A DNA stretch of 64,000 nt from Limnohabitans sp. T6-5 (GTDB lineage Bacteria; Pseudomonadota; Gammaproteobacteria; Burkholderiales; Burkholderiaceae_C): the NCBI RefSeq assembly GCF_003063315.1, contig NZ_NERV01000004.1, positions 62,001 through 126,000 on the forward strand, written 5' to 3'. Each line of letters begins with the position of its first letter. The stretch's first letter is position 1. The notes under the pieces were generated by a model. That model did not search any database. It was not told the origin of the DNA and saw only the letters and a program-made list of their open reading frames with translations. This document shows positions 53,780 to 62,223 of the stretch, piece after piece. The translations under genes and the position numbers were made by a program.

Positions 53780-54033
53780 GCCGCTTCGTCCCCCCATGTC
53801 TGCAGGTGACTCAGCCTCTTGTCCCTGGCCTGCCCCGTGCTCGCGATGGCCCGCGCTTCTTCAGGGGGGGTGCTTGCCAAAGGACTCATGGAGATGCTGC
53901 CGCGTGCGGCTGATCCGTCCAGCCGGTTGAGCAGCTTGCAGACGATGGTGATCGTTGCCTCGTCGGGCTCGTTTACGGTAGGCGCCAGCTCCCGGACGAT
54001 GTCGTCGTAGATGGCGGCGTTCGTGTTCGGCAT
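53776..54033 (-). CDS. Small unknown protein at the head of the arc operon
   Basis: This predicted soluble protein of about 85 residues starts at ATG 54033 or, less likely, 54039. It contains AAIYDDIVRELAPTVNEPDEATITIVCKLLNRLDGSA and a Ser/Ala-rich C-terminal region ending [10 protein letters not shown]. Its stop overlaps the arcD start by four bases, so it belongs to the operon. I do not recognise a family; a regulatory or accessory role in arginine breakdown would be a guess. Confidence 0.55.
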   Translation of the reverse strand: MPNTNAAIYDDIVRELAPTVNEPDEATITIVCKLLNRLDGSAARGSISMSPLASTPPEEARAIASTGQARDKRLSHLQTWGDEAA

Positions 54034-54336
54034 GCACATTCCAGGAAGCGAAGGATGGGTCAAGGTAGCGCCCTGACGACCGTCGGTCTGTTCGCTGCCG
54101 AACCCACTGGTTCAGGCGTGCGGTGCCACTGGGGGTGCCACGCCCTGCACCCCATACAGCGTCGACCCGCGGTCGATGGTGTTGCCGAAGACGCCTTGGG
54201 TGGGCGTCAGCGCGATGCCCCGCACATGCCGCGCGTCGCGCTGGGCCAGCACCTCGATGGCCCCCTGGCCATCTTCATCGGCGCACAGGGATCGCGACAA
54301 GCGGTGCGAATGATTCCTGAGCGCTCAGGGGATCAC
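54034..54336. other. Intergenic, upstream of arc operon and before nhaA relic
   Basis: This should carry the arc operon promoter, but I see no clear TTGAT-n4-ATCAA (Anr/FNR) box. A minus-strand frame at 54112-54300 encodes VRGIALTPTQGVFGNTIDRGSTLYG-like sequence with protein flavour. It may be a gene scrap, but I cannot name it. Confidence 0.35.
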
Positions 54337-54582
54337 ATGGTGCGGCCATTCCAGCTGTTTGCCCAACGGCAGGCCTGCGGTAGCCTGGTGCTGCTGGGTT
54401 GAGCCATGGTGGCGCTCGCGTGGGCCAACTCGCCGTGGGTGGCGGCCTGTGGGCAGATGCTGGGCATTGCCTTGGGCATTTCGTTTGGCGAACAGGTGTT
54501 GCGCTTGGACCTGCGCCACTGGATCAACGACGGCCTGATGGCAAATAGATCAGCATTTTTCTTGACTAAAAGCCCCCCTTGA
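54337..54582 (+). pseudogene. Relic of NhaA sodium/proton antiporter N-terminus
   Basis: From ATG 54337 the frame reads MVRPFQLFAQRQACGSLVLLG-stop, then continues in phase as AMVALAWANSPWV...LDLRHWINDGLMA. This matches the N-terminal half of the NhaA first-helix region (PFQRF...GGxLLL, ALAxANSP, LxxWINDGLMAxFF). A TGA interrupts at 54400-54402 and homology stops after the WINDGLMA block near 54545. Only about 70 codons remain, so it cannot make an antiporter. Confidence 0.72.
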
Positions 54583-54619
54583 TTCGCTTGCCAGGTGAGC
54601 GTTTCCAAATTTGTTAATC

Positions 54620-55894
54620 TCAAACGACTGGCATCTCATGCCAGCAAGTGGTGTAGTTCGGTGACTTGCTTTCCTGAAGCATTTGCCATTCTTTGAACGC
54701 TCCTTGGGTTGACACCTTCACCGTCCCGCGCCCATAGCGCTGGTTCAGGTTGTCGAGCGCCTGCATCAGTTTGATGTTGCTGGTGGTCTCAGGTTCCAGC
54801 AAGTCACCTTGCCTGTGCGTGACAGGGCTGATCTCGCTGAGCATGATCCCTGCCTTTTTGTACTGGTAGCCCTCTTTGAACATCCGCTCGCACAGGTAGT
54901 CGGCCCAGCGGTTGACCTCCAGGCTATCGTTGGTGGGATACGGCAGTGGCACGGCAAGGCTGGGCATGTACTGCGGCAGGTCTTTGCGAAACCGGTTGGT
55001 TTGCAGGAAGACCTGAATTACCGCAGCGTGACTGTTTTGTGCACGCAGCTTGGCGCAGGCGTTGGCCACGAAAGTTGAAAGGGCGTCCTTGAGCACGGCC
55101 AACTCGGTGACCATGCCGCCGAACGATCGGCTGGAAATGATCTGCTGTCGCACGGGTTGGATTTCTTGCAGTTCAATGCAGGGCACTTCCTGCAACTCGC
55201 GCTGGGTCTTTTCCATCAGCACGCCAAACGCGGCCCGCAGGGTGGGCACATGGGCCACGCGCAGATCTTGCACGGTGTGCACACCATGCATGGCCAGCTT
55301 CTGTGTGAGTTGGTGGCCGACGCCCCAGACTTCTTCAACGGGAATGTGTTCAAGCAACTGTGTTTTTTGCTCGCCGCTCAAGGCGTTGTAGTTGAAGACC
55401 CCTTTGGAGCGGGGGTGCTTCTTGGCCACATGGTTGGCGAGTTTGGCCAGCGTCTTGGTGGGTCCAATGCCCACGCACACCGGCATGCCCGTCCACATGC
55501 CAATGCGTTCGCGCATGGCATAGCTGACATCGCGCAGCTTGGGCGTGCCTGTCAAATCGACAAAGCATTCGTCGATCGAATACACCTCGCACCGAGGAGA
55601 AAACTCGCTCAGGATGTTCATGACCCGGTTCGACATGTCGGCGTACAAGGCGTAGTTGCTGCTCATGGCCAGAATGCCGTGCTGCTCGGCCAGTGCCTTG
55701 CACTCGAACCAGGGGGCACCCATCCTCACGCCCAAGGCTTTGGCCTCGTTGGAGCGGGACACCACGCAACCGTCGTTGTTCGACAACACCACCATCGGCA
55801 CATGCGTCAAGTCGGGCCTGAAAATCCGCTCGCAACTGACGTAGAAGTTGTTGCAATCCACAAGCGCCAGCGCTTGCACCTTCGGCGGGGCCAT
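54620..55894 (-). CDS. umuC: Y-family DNA polymerase V catalytic subunit UmuC
   Basis: This is an error-prone translesion polymerase of 424 residues. The active-site motifs are [16 protein letters not shown] (first Asp plus steric gate Tyr) and [15 protein letters not shown] (catalytic SIDE). The little-finger and C-terminal parts carry [23 protein letters not shown] and the C-terminal DUF4113 block ([13 protein letters not shown]). The start is four bases after the umuD stop, so the two are one operon under the LexA box at 56352. Length is normal for UmuC. Confidence 0.95.
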   Translation of the reverse strand: MAPPKVQALALVDCNNFYVSCERIFRPDLTHVPMVVLSNNDGCVVSRSNEAKALGVRMGAPWFECKALAEQHGILAMSSNYALYADMSNRVMNILSEFSPRCEVYSIDECFVDLTGTPKLRDVSYAMRERIGMWTGMPVCVGIGPTKTLAKLANHVAKKHPRSKGVFNYNALSGEQKTQLLEHIPVEEVWGVGHQLTQKLAMHGVHTVQDLRVAHVPTLRAAFGVLMEKTQRELQEVPCIELQEIQPVRQQIISSRSFGGMVTELAVLKDALSTFVANACAKLRAQNSHAAVIQVFLQTNRFRKDLPQYMPSLAVPLPYPTNDSLEVNRWADYLCERMFKEGYQYKKAGIMLSEISPVTHRQGDLLEPETTSNIKLMQALDNLNQRYGRGTVKVSTQGAFKEWQMLQESKSPNYTTCWHEMPVV

Positions 55895-55898
55895 GGCT

Positions 55899-56339
55899 TC
55901 AGTACAGCTTGTGCAGGTTGCGCGTCACCACACCCCAGATCACCAATTCCTCGCCATCCTTGACCACGATGGGCGGGTACAGCGGGTTTTCTGCGATCAG
56001 CTTGACCACACCACCCCGGCGGTACAGGCGCTTGACGGTGTAGTCGTTGTTCAACACCGCCAACACGATGTTGCCGTGTTTGGCTTCGATGGAACGGTCG
56101 ACCAGCAGCTCGTCGCCCTCATAGATGCCAATCCCGCTCATCGATTCACCCTTGACCCGGAAGACGAAGGTGGCTTCCTTGTTGCGAATCAGGTGCTCGT
56201 TCAGGTCAATGCGTTTGCGCGTGTGGTCGGCTGCCGGCGATGGGAAACCTGCCGCCACCTTCCAGGTGCAAACATCCAGCCAGACTGGGGTGTCTGGCAC
56301 AAAAACAGGGGAAAGTGACGATTCGGTAGGCGTGGGCAT
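55899..56339 (-). CDS. umuD: UmuD, self-cleaving polymerase V subunit
   Basis: This SOS mutagenesis protein of 146 residues from ATG 56339 becomes active after RecA-stimulated self-cleavage. The cleavage site is the Ala-Gly in [13 protein letters not shown]. The catalytic Ser is in [20 protein letters not shown] and the Lys in [15 protein letters not shown]. The open frame extends upstream, but that part includes the LexA operator and is not translated. It sits in an operon with umuC. Confidence 0.95.
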   Translation of the reverse strand: MPTPTESSLSPVFVPDTPVWLDVCTWKVAAGFPSPAADHTRKRIDLNEHLIRNKEATFVFRVKGESMSGIGIYEGDELLVDRSIEAKHGNIVLAVLNNDYTVKRLYRRGGVVKLIAENPLYPPIVVKDGEELVIWGVVTRNLHKLY

Positions 56340-56351
56340 GGCCTGAATATA

Positions 56352-56367
56352 CTGTATAAATAAACAG
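56352..56367 (-). promoter_or_regulatory. LexA (SOS) box upstream of umuDC
   Basis: CTGTATAAATAAACAG fits the CTG-n10-CAG LexA consensus exactly, 12 bases upstream of the umuD ATG. It places umuDC under SOS control. Confidence 0.85.
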
Positions 56368-56410
56368 CCTTTCAAGTGCCCATATCCCCCTCGGCAAGCG
56401 CGCTTTGGTA

Positions 56411-57046
56411 TCAGGTCCTTGGCGCTGGGCAAGCCACCAGTTCAGGCATGTGCTGCCAGCTCATCAATTCGCTGGCCTGGGCCACATCCGCGCTGAGCCA
56501 GTCATCGTGCAGCTCGGGGGCGATGACGACGGGGGTGCGTTTTTCATCGCCGGGCTTGTGAAACTGCTTCATCACCGGGTGCTCGTCGGCATTGACCGTG
56601 AGCATGGAACAACTCACCACCAGTTCACCCGATGCGGGGTCGGTCCAGCGGTCCCACAGGCAGGCGATGCCAAACGGGTCACCGCTGGCCAGCGCGATCT
56701 TCCAGCGCACGGCCTTGCCGGACGCGTAGCTGGGCTCATAAAAGTTGTCGACCAGCACCAGGCCATATTGGCGTTGACGCCATGCGCTGCGGTAGCTGGG
56801 TTTCTCGGCGGCGGTCTCGCTGCGGGCGTTATAGGTGTGCCGACTGATCTTGTCGTCCTTGGCCCATGCCGGGATCAGGCCAAAGCGGGCCAGACCGCAA
56901 GCAACCCGCCCCGTCTGGTGGCTCTTGACCACGATGGGCGAGGCGAAGCCGGGGTAAGACTCTTCGGGGTAGCCCGCAGGCAGGTCTACGGCGAGCTTTT
57001 CCTTGACCCATGGGGCGCGTTGGGTTGGCGTGAAATTGGTGCACAC
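56411..57046 (-). CDS. SRAP (YedK/HMCES) family abasic-site protein
   Basis: This 211-residue protein forms a covalent DNA-protein crosslink with abasic sites in single-stranded DNA. GTG 57046 places Cys directly after the initiator (MCTNFTP), as required for the catalytic Cys2. Conserved elements are GLARFGLIPAWAKDDKISRHTYNARSETAAEKPSYR (with the NAR motif), VLVDNFYEP, SCSMLTVNADEH and the HPVMK His. It is placed 72 bases from the umuD start on the same strand, upstream of the SOS box, so it is a separate unit in a DNA-damage neighbourhood. The family is often called SOS response-associated peptidase. Confidence 0.9.
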   Translation of the reverse strand: MCTNFTPTQRAPWVKEKLAVDLPAGYPEESYPGFASPIVVKSHQTGRVACGLARFGLIPAWAKDDKISRHTYNARSETAAEKPSYRSAWRQRQYGLVLVDNFYEPSYASGKAVRWKIALASGDPFGIACLWDRWTDPASGELVVSCSMLTVNADEHPVMKQFHKPGDEKRTPVVIAPELHDDWLSADVAQASELMSWQHMPELVACPAPRT

Positions 57047-57185
57047 AGGGGCAGTTTATCGTCAGCCCACTCTGCGCCGTCTGGTGGATCAGCACTCAGA
57101 ATCAGCAGCCATAAAAGGGTTTATCCTGAACCCGCCGCCTCCAATAATTTGTATGATGACCTGATCAATTCAGCGGGTAGGCATC

Positions 57186-58085
57186 ATGACAACAGTGGGT
57201 TTGATCGGTTTGGGGGCCATGGGCTCGGGCATGGCGCAGTCTTTGCGCCGGGCGGGGCATGAAGTGCATGTATTCGATGTGCGCCGCGAGGTGGCGGCCG
57301 CGTTTGCTGCAGATGGCGGCGTGGCACACGACACCCTGGCCTCGCTGGGCGCGGCGTGTGATGTGATCGTGTCGGTGGTGGTCAATGCCGCGCAGACCGA
57401 GAGCGTGCTGTTTGGCGATGGCACCACCCCCGGTTGTGCCGCCAACATGAAGCCCGGCAGCGTGTTCGTGATGTGCTCCACCGTGGACCCCAACTGGTCG
57501 GTGGCTTTGGAAGCGCGCCTGCAAGCCATGGGCCTGCGCTATGTGGATGCGCCCATCTCAGGGGGCGCCGCCAAGGCCGCCTCTGGCCAGATGACCATGA
57601 TGACCGCGGGCCAACCCGAGGCCTATGCGCTGGCCGAGCCGTTTTTGAACGCCATGGCCGCCAAGGTCTACAAGTTGGGCGACAGCGCAGGCGCGGGCAG
57701 CAAGGTCAAGATCATCAACCAGCTGCTGGCTGGCGTGCACATTGCAGCGGCCGCCGAAGCCATGGCGCTGGGCCTGCGCGAAGGCGTGGACGCCGCAGCT
57801 TTGTACGAGGTGATCACGAACAGCGCAGGCAACAGCTGGATGTTTGAAAACCGCATGGCCCATGTGCTGGCGGCCGATTACACGCCGCTGTCAGCTGTGG
57901 ATATTTTTGTGAAGGATTTGGGCATCGTGCTCGACATGGCGCGTGCCAGCAAGTTCCCGCTGCCGCTGTCGAGCACCGCACACCAGATGTTCATGCAGGC
58001 CAGCACCGCAGGCTATGCCAAGGAAGACGACAGCGCGGTGATCAAAATTTTCCCGGGCATTGAGTTGCCGAAGGGCAAAGCATGA
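57186..58085 (+). CDS. ltnD: NAD-dependent L-threonate/four-carbon acid dehydrogenase (LtnD type)
   Basis: This 299-residue beta-hydroxyacid dehydrogenase oxidises a four-carbon sugar acid at C2 to a 2-oxo acid. The Rossmann motif is VGLIGLGAMGSGMAQSLRRAGHEVHVFDVRR, with Asp for NAD selectivity. Substrate binding is in DAPISGGAAKAASGQMTMM, and the catalytic Lys in GAGSKVKIINQLLAGVH. It heads an operon with OtnK, OtnC and OtnI homologues, the L-threonate/D-erythronate route to dihydroxyacetone phosphate. Its stop overlaps the otnK start by four bases. A bare TGAT-n6-ATCA at 57154-57167 upstream may be an operator. Confidence 0.9.
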   Translation: MTTVGLIGLGAMGSGMAQSLRRAGHEVHVFDVRREVAAAFAADGGVAHDTLASLGAACDVIVSVVVNAAQTESVLFGDGTTPGCAANMKPGSVFVMCSTVDPNWSVALEARLQAMGLRYVDAPISGGAAKAASGQMTMMTAGQPEAYALAEPFLNAMAAKVYKLGDSAGAGSKVKIINQLLAGVHIAAAAEAMALGLREGVDAAALYEVITNSAGNSWMFENRMAHVLAADYTPLSAVDIFVKDLGIVLDMARASKFPLPLSSTAHQMFMQASTAGYAKEDDSAVIKIFPGIELPKGKA

Positions 58086-59350
58086 GCAAGCTGAAACTCG
58101 GATGCATTGCCGACGACTTCACCGGCGCCACCGACCTGGCCAACAACCTGGTGCGCTCGGGCATGCGGGTGGTACAGACCATCGGTGTGCCGACATCGCC
58201 GCTGGCAGCGGACGTTCATGCAGTGGTGGTGGCGCTCAAGTCGCGCACCATCCCGGCTGCCGAAGCCATCGCGCAATCGCTGGACGCCTTGAAGTGGCTG
58301 CAGGCACAAGGTGCAGAGCAAATCTATTTCAAATACTGCTCCACTTTTGACAGCACGCCCGAGGGCAACATCGGCCCGGTGACCGAGGCGCTGATGGACG
58401 CGCTGGGATGCGACTTCACCATCGCGACCCCGGCTTTTCCGGACAACGGCCGCACCGTGTTCAAGGGCTATTTGTTTGCGGGCAACGTGCTGCTGAACGA
58501 AAGCGGCATGCAGAACCACCCGCTCACGCCCATGACCGACGCGAACCTGGTGCGTGTGATGCAAGCACAAACCACGCGGAAGGTGGGTTTGATCGATTAC
58601 AAGACCGTCGCGCAAGGTGAAGCGGTCATTCGCGAGCGCATCGCCGCTCTGCGCACCGAAGGGGTCGGCGTGGCGGTGGTGGACGCGACCAGCAACGACG
58701 ACTTGTTGCTGCTGGGCCCGGCTTTGAAAGACATGAAGCTGGTGACCGCAGGCTCGGGCGTGGCCATTGGTCTGCCCGCCAACTTTGGCCTCAAGCCCTC
58801 GCTGCAAGCCAGTCACTTGCCTGCGGCCCGTGGCTTGCAAGCGGTGGTCTCGGGCAGCTGCTCGCTGGCCACCAATGCACAGGTGGCGCACTTCAAAGCC
58901 ACCGGTCGGCCCGCACTGGCGATCAACCCCGCCAGCCTGATGCATGGGCAAACCGATGCCGTGGTGCACCAGGTGCTGACCTGGGCCGCGCCGCTGCTCA
59001 AGGGCGGCCCGGTGCTGGTCTATTCCACCGCCGAGCCCGAGGCCGTCAAAGCCGTGCAAGCGCAGCTGGGCGTGGCCGAAGCGGGCGCTTTGGTCGAGCA
59101 CGCGCTCGCGTCTGTGGCCCGTGGCCTGGTGGACCTGGGCGTGCAGCAATTGGTGGTGGCAGGCGGCGAAACTTCGGGTGCTTGTGTGCAGGCGCTGGGC
59201 ATTGCGCAGCTGCAAATCGGCCCACAAATCGACCCGGGCGTGCCGTGGTGCCATGCGCCTTCAAGCAGCGGCGGGGTGCACATCACGCTCAAGTCCGGCA
59301 ACTTTGGCACCGAAGACTTTTTCACCAAAGCTTTTGCCGCCTTGCCATGA
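58082..59350 (+). CDS. otnK: 3-oxo-tetronate kinase (four-carbon acid sugar kinase)
   Basis: This 422-residue DUF1537/OtnK-type kinase phosphorylates a 3-oxo-tetronate at C4. The N-terminal domain has KLGCIADDFTGATDLANNLVRSGM (DDxTGA motif) and KYCSTFDSTPEGNIGPV. The nucleotide-binding C-terminal domain has VVSGSCSLATNAQV and VVAGGETSGACVQALG, ending LKSGNFGTEDFFTKA. ATG 58082 overlaps ltnD. REP-type hairpins follow the gene, but the pathway continues with otnC. Confidence 0.92.
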   Translation: MSKLKLGCIADDFTGATDLANNLVRSGMRVVQTIGVPTSPLAADVHAVVVALKSRTIPAAEAIAQSLDALKWLQAQGAEQIYFKYCSTFDSTPEGNIGPVTEALMDALGCDFTIATPAFPDNGRTVFKGYLFAGNVLLNESGMQNHPLTPMTDANLVRVMQAQTTRKVGLIDYKTVAQGEAVIRERIAALRTEGVGVAVVDATSNDDLLLLGPALKDMKLVTAGSGVAIGLPANFGLKPSLQASHLPAARGLQAVVSGSCSLATNAQVAHFKATGRPALAINPASLMHGQTDAVVHQVLTWAAPLLKGGPVLVYSTAEPEAVKAVQAQLGVAEAGALVEHALASVARGLVDLGVQQLVVAGGETSGACVQALGIAQLQIGPQIDPGVPWCHAPSSSGGVHITLKSGNFGTEDFFTKAFAALP

Positions 59351-59362
59351 CCCATGCCCCCT

Positions 59363-59435
59363 GTAGGAGCGGCGCCCCCGCCGCGAAGGTGCGTCCGCAG
59401 CCCACAGACATTCACCCCGAGGGCGGGGCTCCTAC
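59363..59435. repeat. Inverted pair of GTAGGAGC REP-like hairpins (otnK-otnC gap)
   Basis: GTAGGAGCGGCGCCCCCGCC (from 59363) and an inverted copy ending GGCGGGGCTCCTAC (to 59435) form a two-REP unit between genes of one pathway. The stem is GCGGCG/CGCCGC in the first copy. Confidence 0.75.
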
Positions 59436-59464
59436 AATGAATCCATGCCCTCTGGAGACCTCGC

Positions 59465-60124
59465 ATGAATGAATCCCAAGCCCGCGAAGAGATCTGCCGT
59501 GTCGGCCGCAGCCTGTTTGAGCGCGGCTATGTCCATGCCACGGCGGGCAACATCAGCGTGCGACTTCATGATGGTTTTTTGATCACACCCACCGACGCGT
59601 GTCTGGGCTTTTTGGACCCGGTGCGTCTGGCCAAGCTGGACCTGCAAGGCCAGCAAGTCAGCGGTGACAAGGGCAGCAAAACCATCACCTTGCACCGCCA
59701 GATTTACGCCGCCGCTTGCGAGAGCGATGCCAACACGCGCTGCGTGATCCACACCCACAGCACGCACTGCGTGGCGCTCAGCCTCAATGCCCACGGGCCT
59801 GAATTGCTGCCGCCGATCACGCCCTACTTTGTGATGAAAGTCGGTCATGTGCCGCTGGCGAATTACCACCGCCCGGGCAGCCCGGATGCGGCCGAGGAAG
59901 TGGCCGATCTGATCCGCAGCCATGCCGCGCAAGGCACGCCGATCCGCGCCGTGATGCTGCCCCGCCTGGGCCCCAATGTGTGGCATGACTCGCCCGCAGC
60001 GGCCATGGCCACACTCGAAGAACTCGAAGAAACCGCCCGCCTGATGCAGCTGGCACCCGAGACCCCGCCCCTGCAAACCATTGAGCTGGACGAGCTGCGC
60101 CAGACCTTTGGTGCGCGCTGGTGA
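59465..60124 (+). CDS. otnC: 3-oxo-tetronate 4-phosphate decarboxylase (class II aldolase fold)
   Basis: This 219-residue zinc enzyme of the class II aldolase/adducin family decarboxylates the OtnK product to dihydroxyacetone phosphate. GNISVRLHDGFLITPTDACLGFL carries the phosphate-binding GNISxR and TPTxxxLG motifs. Two metal His come from IHTHSTHCVALS (HxH) and a downstream His from ARPS-like VMLPRLGPNVW region. Start ATG 59465 follows CTGGAG by seven bases. Confidence 0.88.
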   Translation: MNESQAREEICRVGRSLFERGYVHATAGNISVRLHDGFLITPTDACLGFLDPVRLAKLDLQGQQVSGDKGSKTITLHRQIYAAACESDANTRCVIHTHSTHCVALSLNAHGPELLPPITPYFVMKVGHVPLANYHRPGSPDAAEEVADLIRSHAAQGTPIRAVMLPRLGPNVWHDSPAAAMATLEELEETARLMQLAPETPPLQTIELDELRQTFGARW

Positions 60125-60128
60125 CCCT

Positions 60129-60154
60129 GTAGGAGTGGCGCCCTCGCCGCGATC
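60129..60154. repeat. Single GTAGGAGT REP-like hairpin (otnC-otnI gap)
   Basis: GTAGGAGTGGCGCCCTCGCC then GCGATCG is one copy of the family seen at 59363, with stem GTGGCG/CGCCGC changed slightly. It begins five bases after the otnC stop. Confidence 0.65.
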
Positions 60155-60181
60155 GAACCCATTGAACATCGAAAGAAATCC

Positions 60182-61015
60182 ATGCCCCGCTTTGCCGCCA
60201 ACCTGTCCATGATGTACCCCGACCTGCCGTTTTTGGAGCGCCTCGATGCGGCGGCCAATGATGGCTTCAAGGCAGTGGAGTATTTGTTTCCGTATGCCTT
60301 TCCTGCCGCCGAGTTGGCGGCCCGTTTGAAGGCCAATGGCTTGCAACAAGTGCTCTTCAACACGCCCTCCGGGGGCACCGACACCGACAGCTTCAACGCC
60401 GCCTGGACGCAAGGCAGCCGGGGCACGGCCAGTGTGCCGGGCCGTGAGGCGGAGTTCCGTGCGGGCTTTGAAGCCGCATTGGTCTATGCCCAAGCACTGG
60501 ACTGCCCACGCATTCACGCCATGGTGGGCTTGCGTGCCGATGGCGCATCGGTGGAGGCAGCCGACAACACCCTGATCAACAACCTGAAATGGGCCGCAGC
60601 CCTGGCCGCACAAGACGGACGCGATGTGCTGATCGAGCCGATCAACACGCGCAGCGTGCCGGGCTTTCACCTGAACCGGCAAGACCACGCGCACCGCATC
60701 GTGCAGGCGGTGGGTGCAGACAACGTGAAAGTGCAGATGGACCTGTTCCATTGCCAGGTGGTGGAAGGTGACTTGAGCACCAAGATCGCCCAGTACCTGC
60801 CCACGGGCCGCGTGGGGCACTTCCAGATTGCCGATGTGCCGGGTCGCAACGAGCCGGGCACAGGCGAGTTGAACTGGACGAACATCTTCCAGACCATCGA
60901 CAAAGTGAGCGCCGAATGCGGCTGGGACGGCTGGATCGGCTGCGAGTACAACCCGGCGGACGCCACGGCAGGGGGCACTTCGCGGGGCTTGGATTGGGCG
61001 CGCCCCTACTTGTGA
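60182..61015 (+). CDS. otnI: 2-oxo-tetronate isomerase (hydroxypyruvate isomerase family)
   Basis: This 277-residue TIM-barrel isomerase of the Hyi/OtnI family interconverts 2-oxo- and 3-oxo-tetronate. Motifs are MPRFAANLSMMYPDLPFLERLDAAA at the start, LIEPINTRSVPGFHLNRQDHA with Glu, VKVQMDLFHCQVVEGDLS with the metal-binding Asp/His, and GHFQIADVPGRNEPGTGEL with the Glu/Arg pair. It ends the pathway gene set ltnD-otnK-otnC-otnI. Confidence 0.9.
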   Translation: MPRFAANLSMMYPDLPFLERLDAAANDGFKAVEYLFPYAFPAAELAARLKANGLQQVLFNTPSGGTDTDSFNAAWTQGSRGTASVPGREAEFRAGFEAALVYAQALDCPRIHAMVGLRADGASVEAADNTLINNLKWAAALAAQDGRDVLIEPINTRSVPGFHLNRQDHAHRIVQAVGADNVKVQMDLFHCQVVEGDLSTKIAQYLPTGRVGHFQIADVPGRNEPGTGELNWTNIFQTIDKVSAECGWDGWIGCEYNPADATAGGTSRGLDWARPYL

Positions 61016-61083
61016 GCTCAGAGGTCAGGTCGGCAAGCTGGTGAAGGTGGGCGCTTGTTCTGCCAGCGAGTCGCTGCGCAGCC

Positions 61084-62223
61084 TCAACGCTGTATCGCCA
61101 GCAGGGCTGACTGACGCCACCGCGTATGGGTACGCCACCACAAGGCGGACGCTTGCCACGCTGCCAACGCACCCAGCACAGCCAAAGCCAACTGCACCGC
61201 CACCGGACCTTGCAAAGGACTGGCTAGACCCACACCCACCAGCAGCACCGGCCCCATCAGCAACGCCATGCCGCGAGTGGCGTAAGACCGCATGAGGGCG
61301 CCGCCGACGGGTGAGCGGTGGCGGTTGCAATGCACCGCCCAGCCCAGCGAAGGCAGCAGCATGGCCAGCACACTGCTCGCGGCGCTGTTGCCCAGGCCCA
61401 TGATCGCGCCCAGACACAGCAAGCCCAAGCTGGCATGGGTCAACTGGTCTGACGACAAGGGCTCCGAAGACTCTGAAAACCGGCTTGCGCCGCGAAGCAC
61501 AAGCCCAATGAGTGTCGGCAAGCCAGCCATCAGGGCCAGATGCACGGCCACCATTTGCTCCGTGCTCCAGCCCAGCCCTGCACACCAAACATTCCCTAGC
61601 CACAAGGTGCCCATCATCAAGCCCATGGCCGAAGGGGCCAGCCAGGTCTGAAGCCCGGCTCGCTGGCCGCGACATGCAGACGCCCGCCCGTTGCGGTGCC
61701 GGTCTCGCACATACACAAGTGCGGCGCACAGTGCCAACAGCAGACTGACGCCCCAAGGGGCAGCAGTGTCGCTGCCCGGCATGCGCCAGGCCCCGCTCAC
61801 CAGCCCGGCAGCCACCAAGGGGTGCCAAGCCACGCGGCCCATTTGAAAGGTGCTGACCTGGGTGCGTGTTTCGATCAAGGCACTCCACAGGCCCCACACC
61901 ACAGCCAGCACCAGCAAGCCCGCATGGGCCGCAGCCGGGCGGGCCAACAGCTCAGGCAGCCACACGCCGCAAGCAGTCAACAAGCCACACGCGCCCATCA
62001 CGGACGAGGCACTTTGAAAGGCCCAGCCACTGCCCCGGCAGACGATGCGCGCAGCCCACCACACGGCCACCGCCAACACGCCGCTGGCCACCGACCAGCC
62101 CAGGCGCATGCCTTGCTCACCCAGCCACAGCCAGCCCAGCAGCAACACCGTCCATTGCGCGACTTCGCCTGCATGCGCCAACCATGCACCGTTGAGGCCA
62201 GGGCGGGCAGTGGCTTCAGACAT
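61084..62223 (-). CDS. Multi-span inner membrane protein of unknown function
   Basis: This predicted protein of about 379 residues has roughly ten to twelve hydrophobic segments (for example WTVLLLGWLWLGEQGMRLGW, LLVLAVVWGLWSALIE, LGLLCLGAIMGLGNSAASSVLAMLLP). I do not recognise a family. ATG 62223 (MSEATARPG) overlaps the oxygenase stop by eight bases, so it is translationally linked to it. The C-terminal residues SALLAIQR and the stop codon fall inside a REP-like sequence (ATCGCCAGCAGGGCT on the plus strand at 61094-61108). The original C-terminus may therefore have been altered by a REP insertion. Confidence 0.6.
   Translation of the reverse strand: MSEATARPGLNGAWLAHAGEVAQWTVLLLGWLWLGEQGMRLGWSVASGVLAVAVWWAARIVCRGSGWAFQSASSVMGACGLLTACGVWLPELLARPAAAHAGLLVLAVVWGLWSALIETRTQVSTFQMGRVAWHPLVAAGLVSGAWRMPGSDTAAPWGVSLLLALCAALVYVRDRHRNGRASACRGQRAGLQTWLAPSAMGLMMGTLWLGNVWCAGLGWSTEQMVAVHLALMAGLPTLIGLVLRGASRFSESSEPLSSDQLTHASLGLLCLGAIMGLGNSAASSVLAMLLPSLGWAVHCNRHRSPVGGALMRSYATRGMALLMGPVLLVGVGLASPLQGPVAVQLALAVLGALAAWQASALWWRTHTRWRQSALLAIQR

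Noticed and set aside
54112-54300. 62-codon minus-strand gene
   Set aside because: Some protein-like sequence, but no start signal or family; may be a scrap like the nearby nhaA relic.
59432-60820. 462-codon minus-strand frame (and a similar one at 58013-59254)
   Set aside because: Both are antisense to otn genes with conserved active-site motifs.
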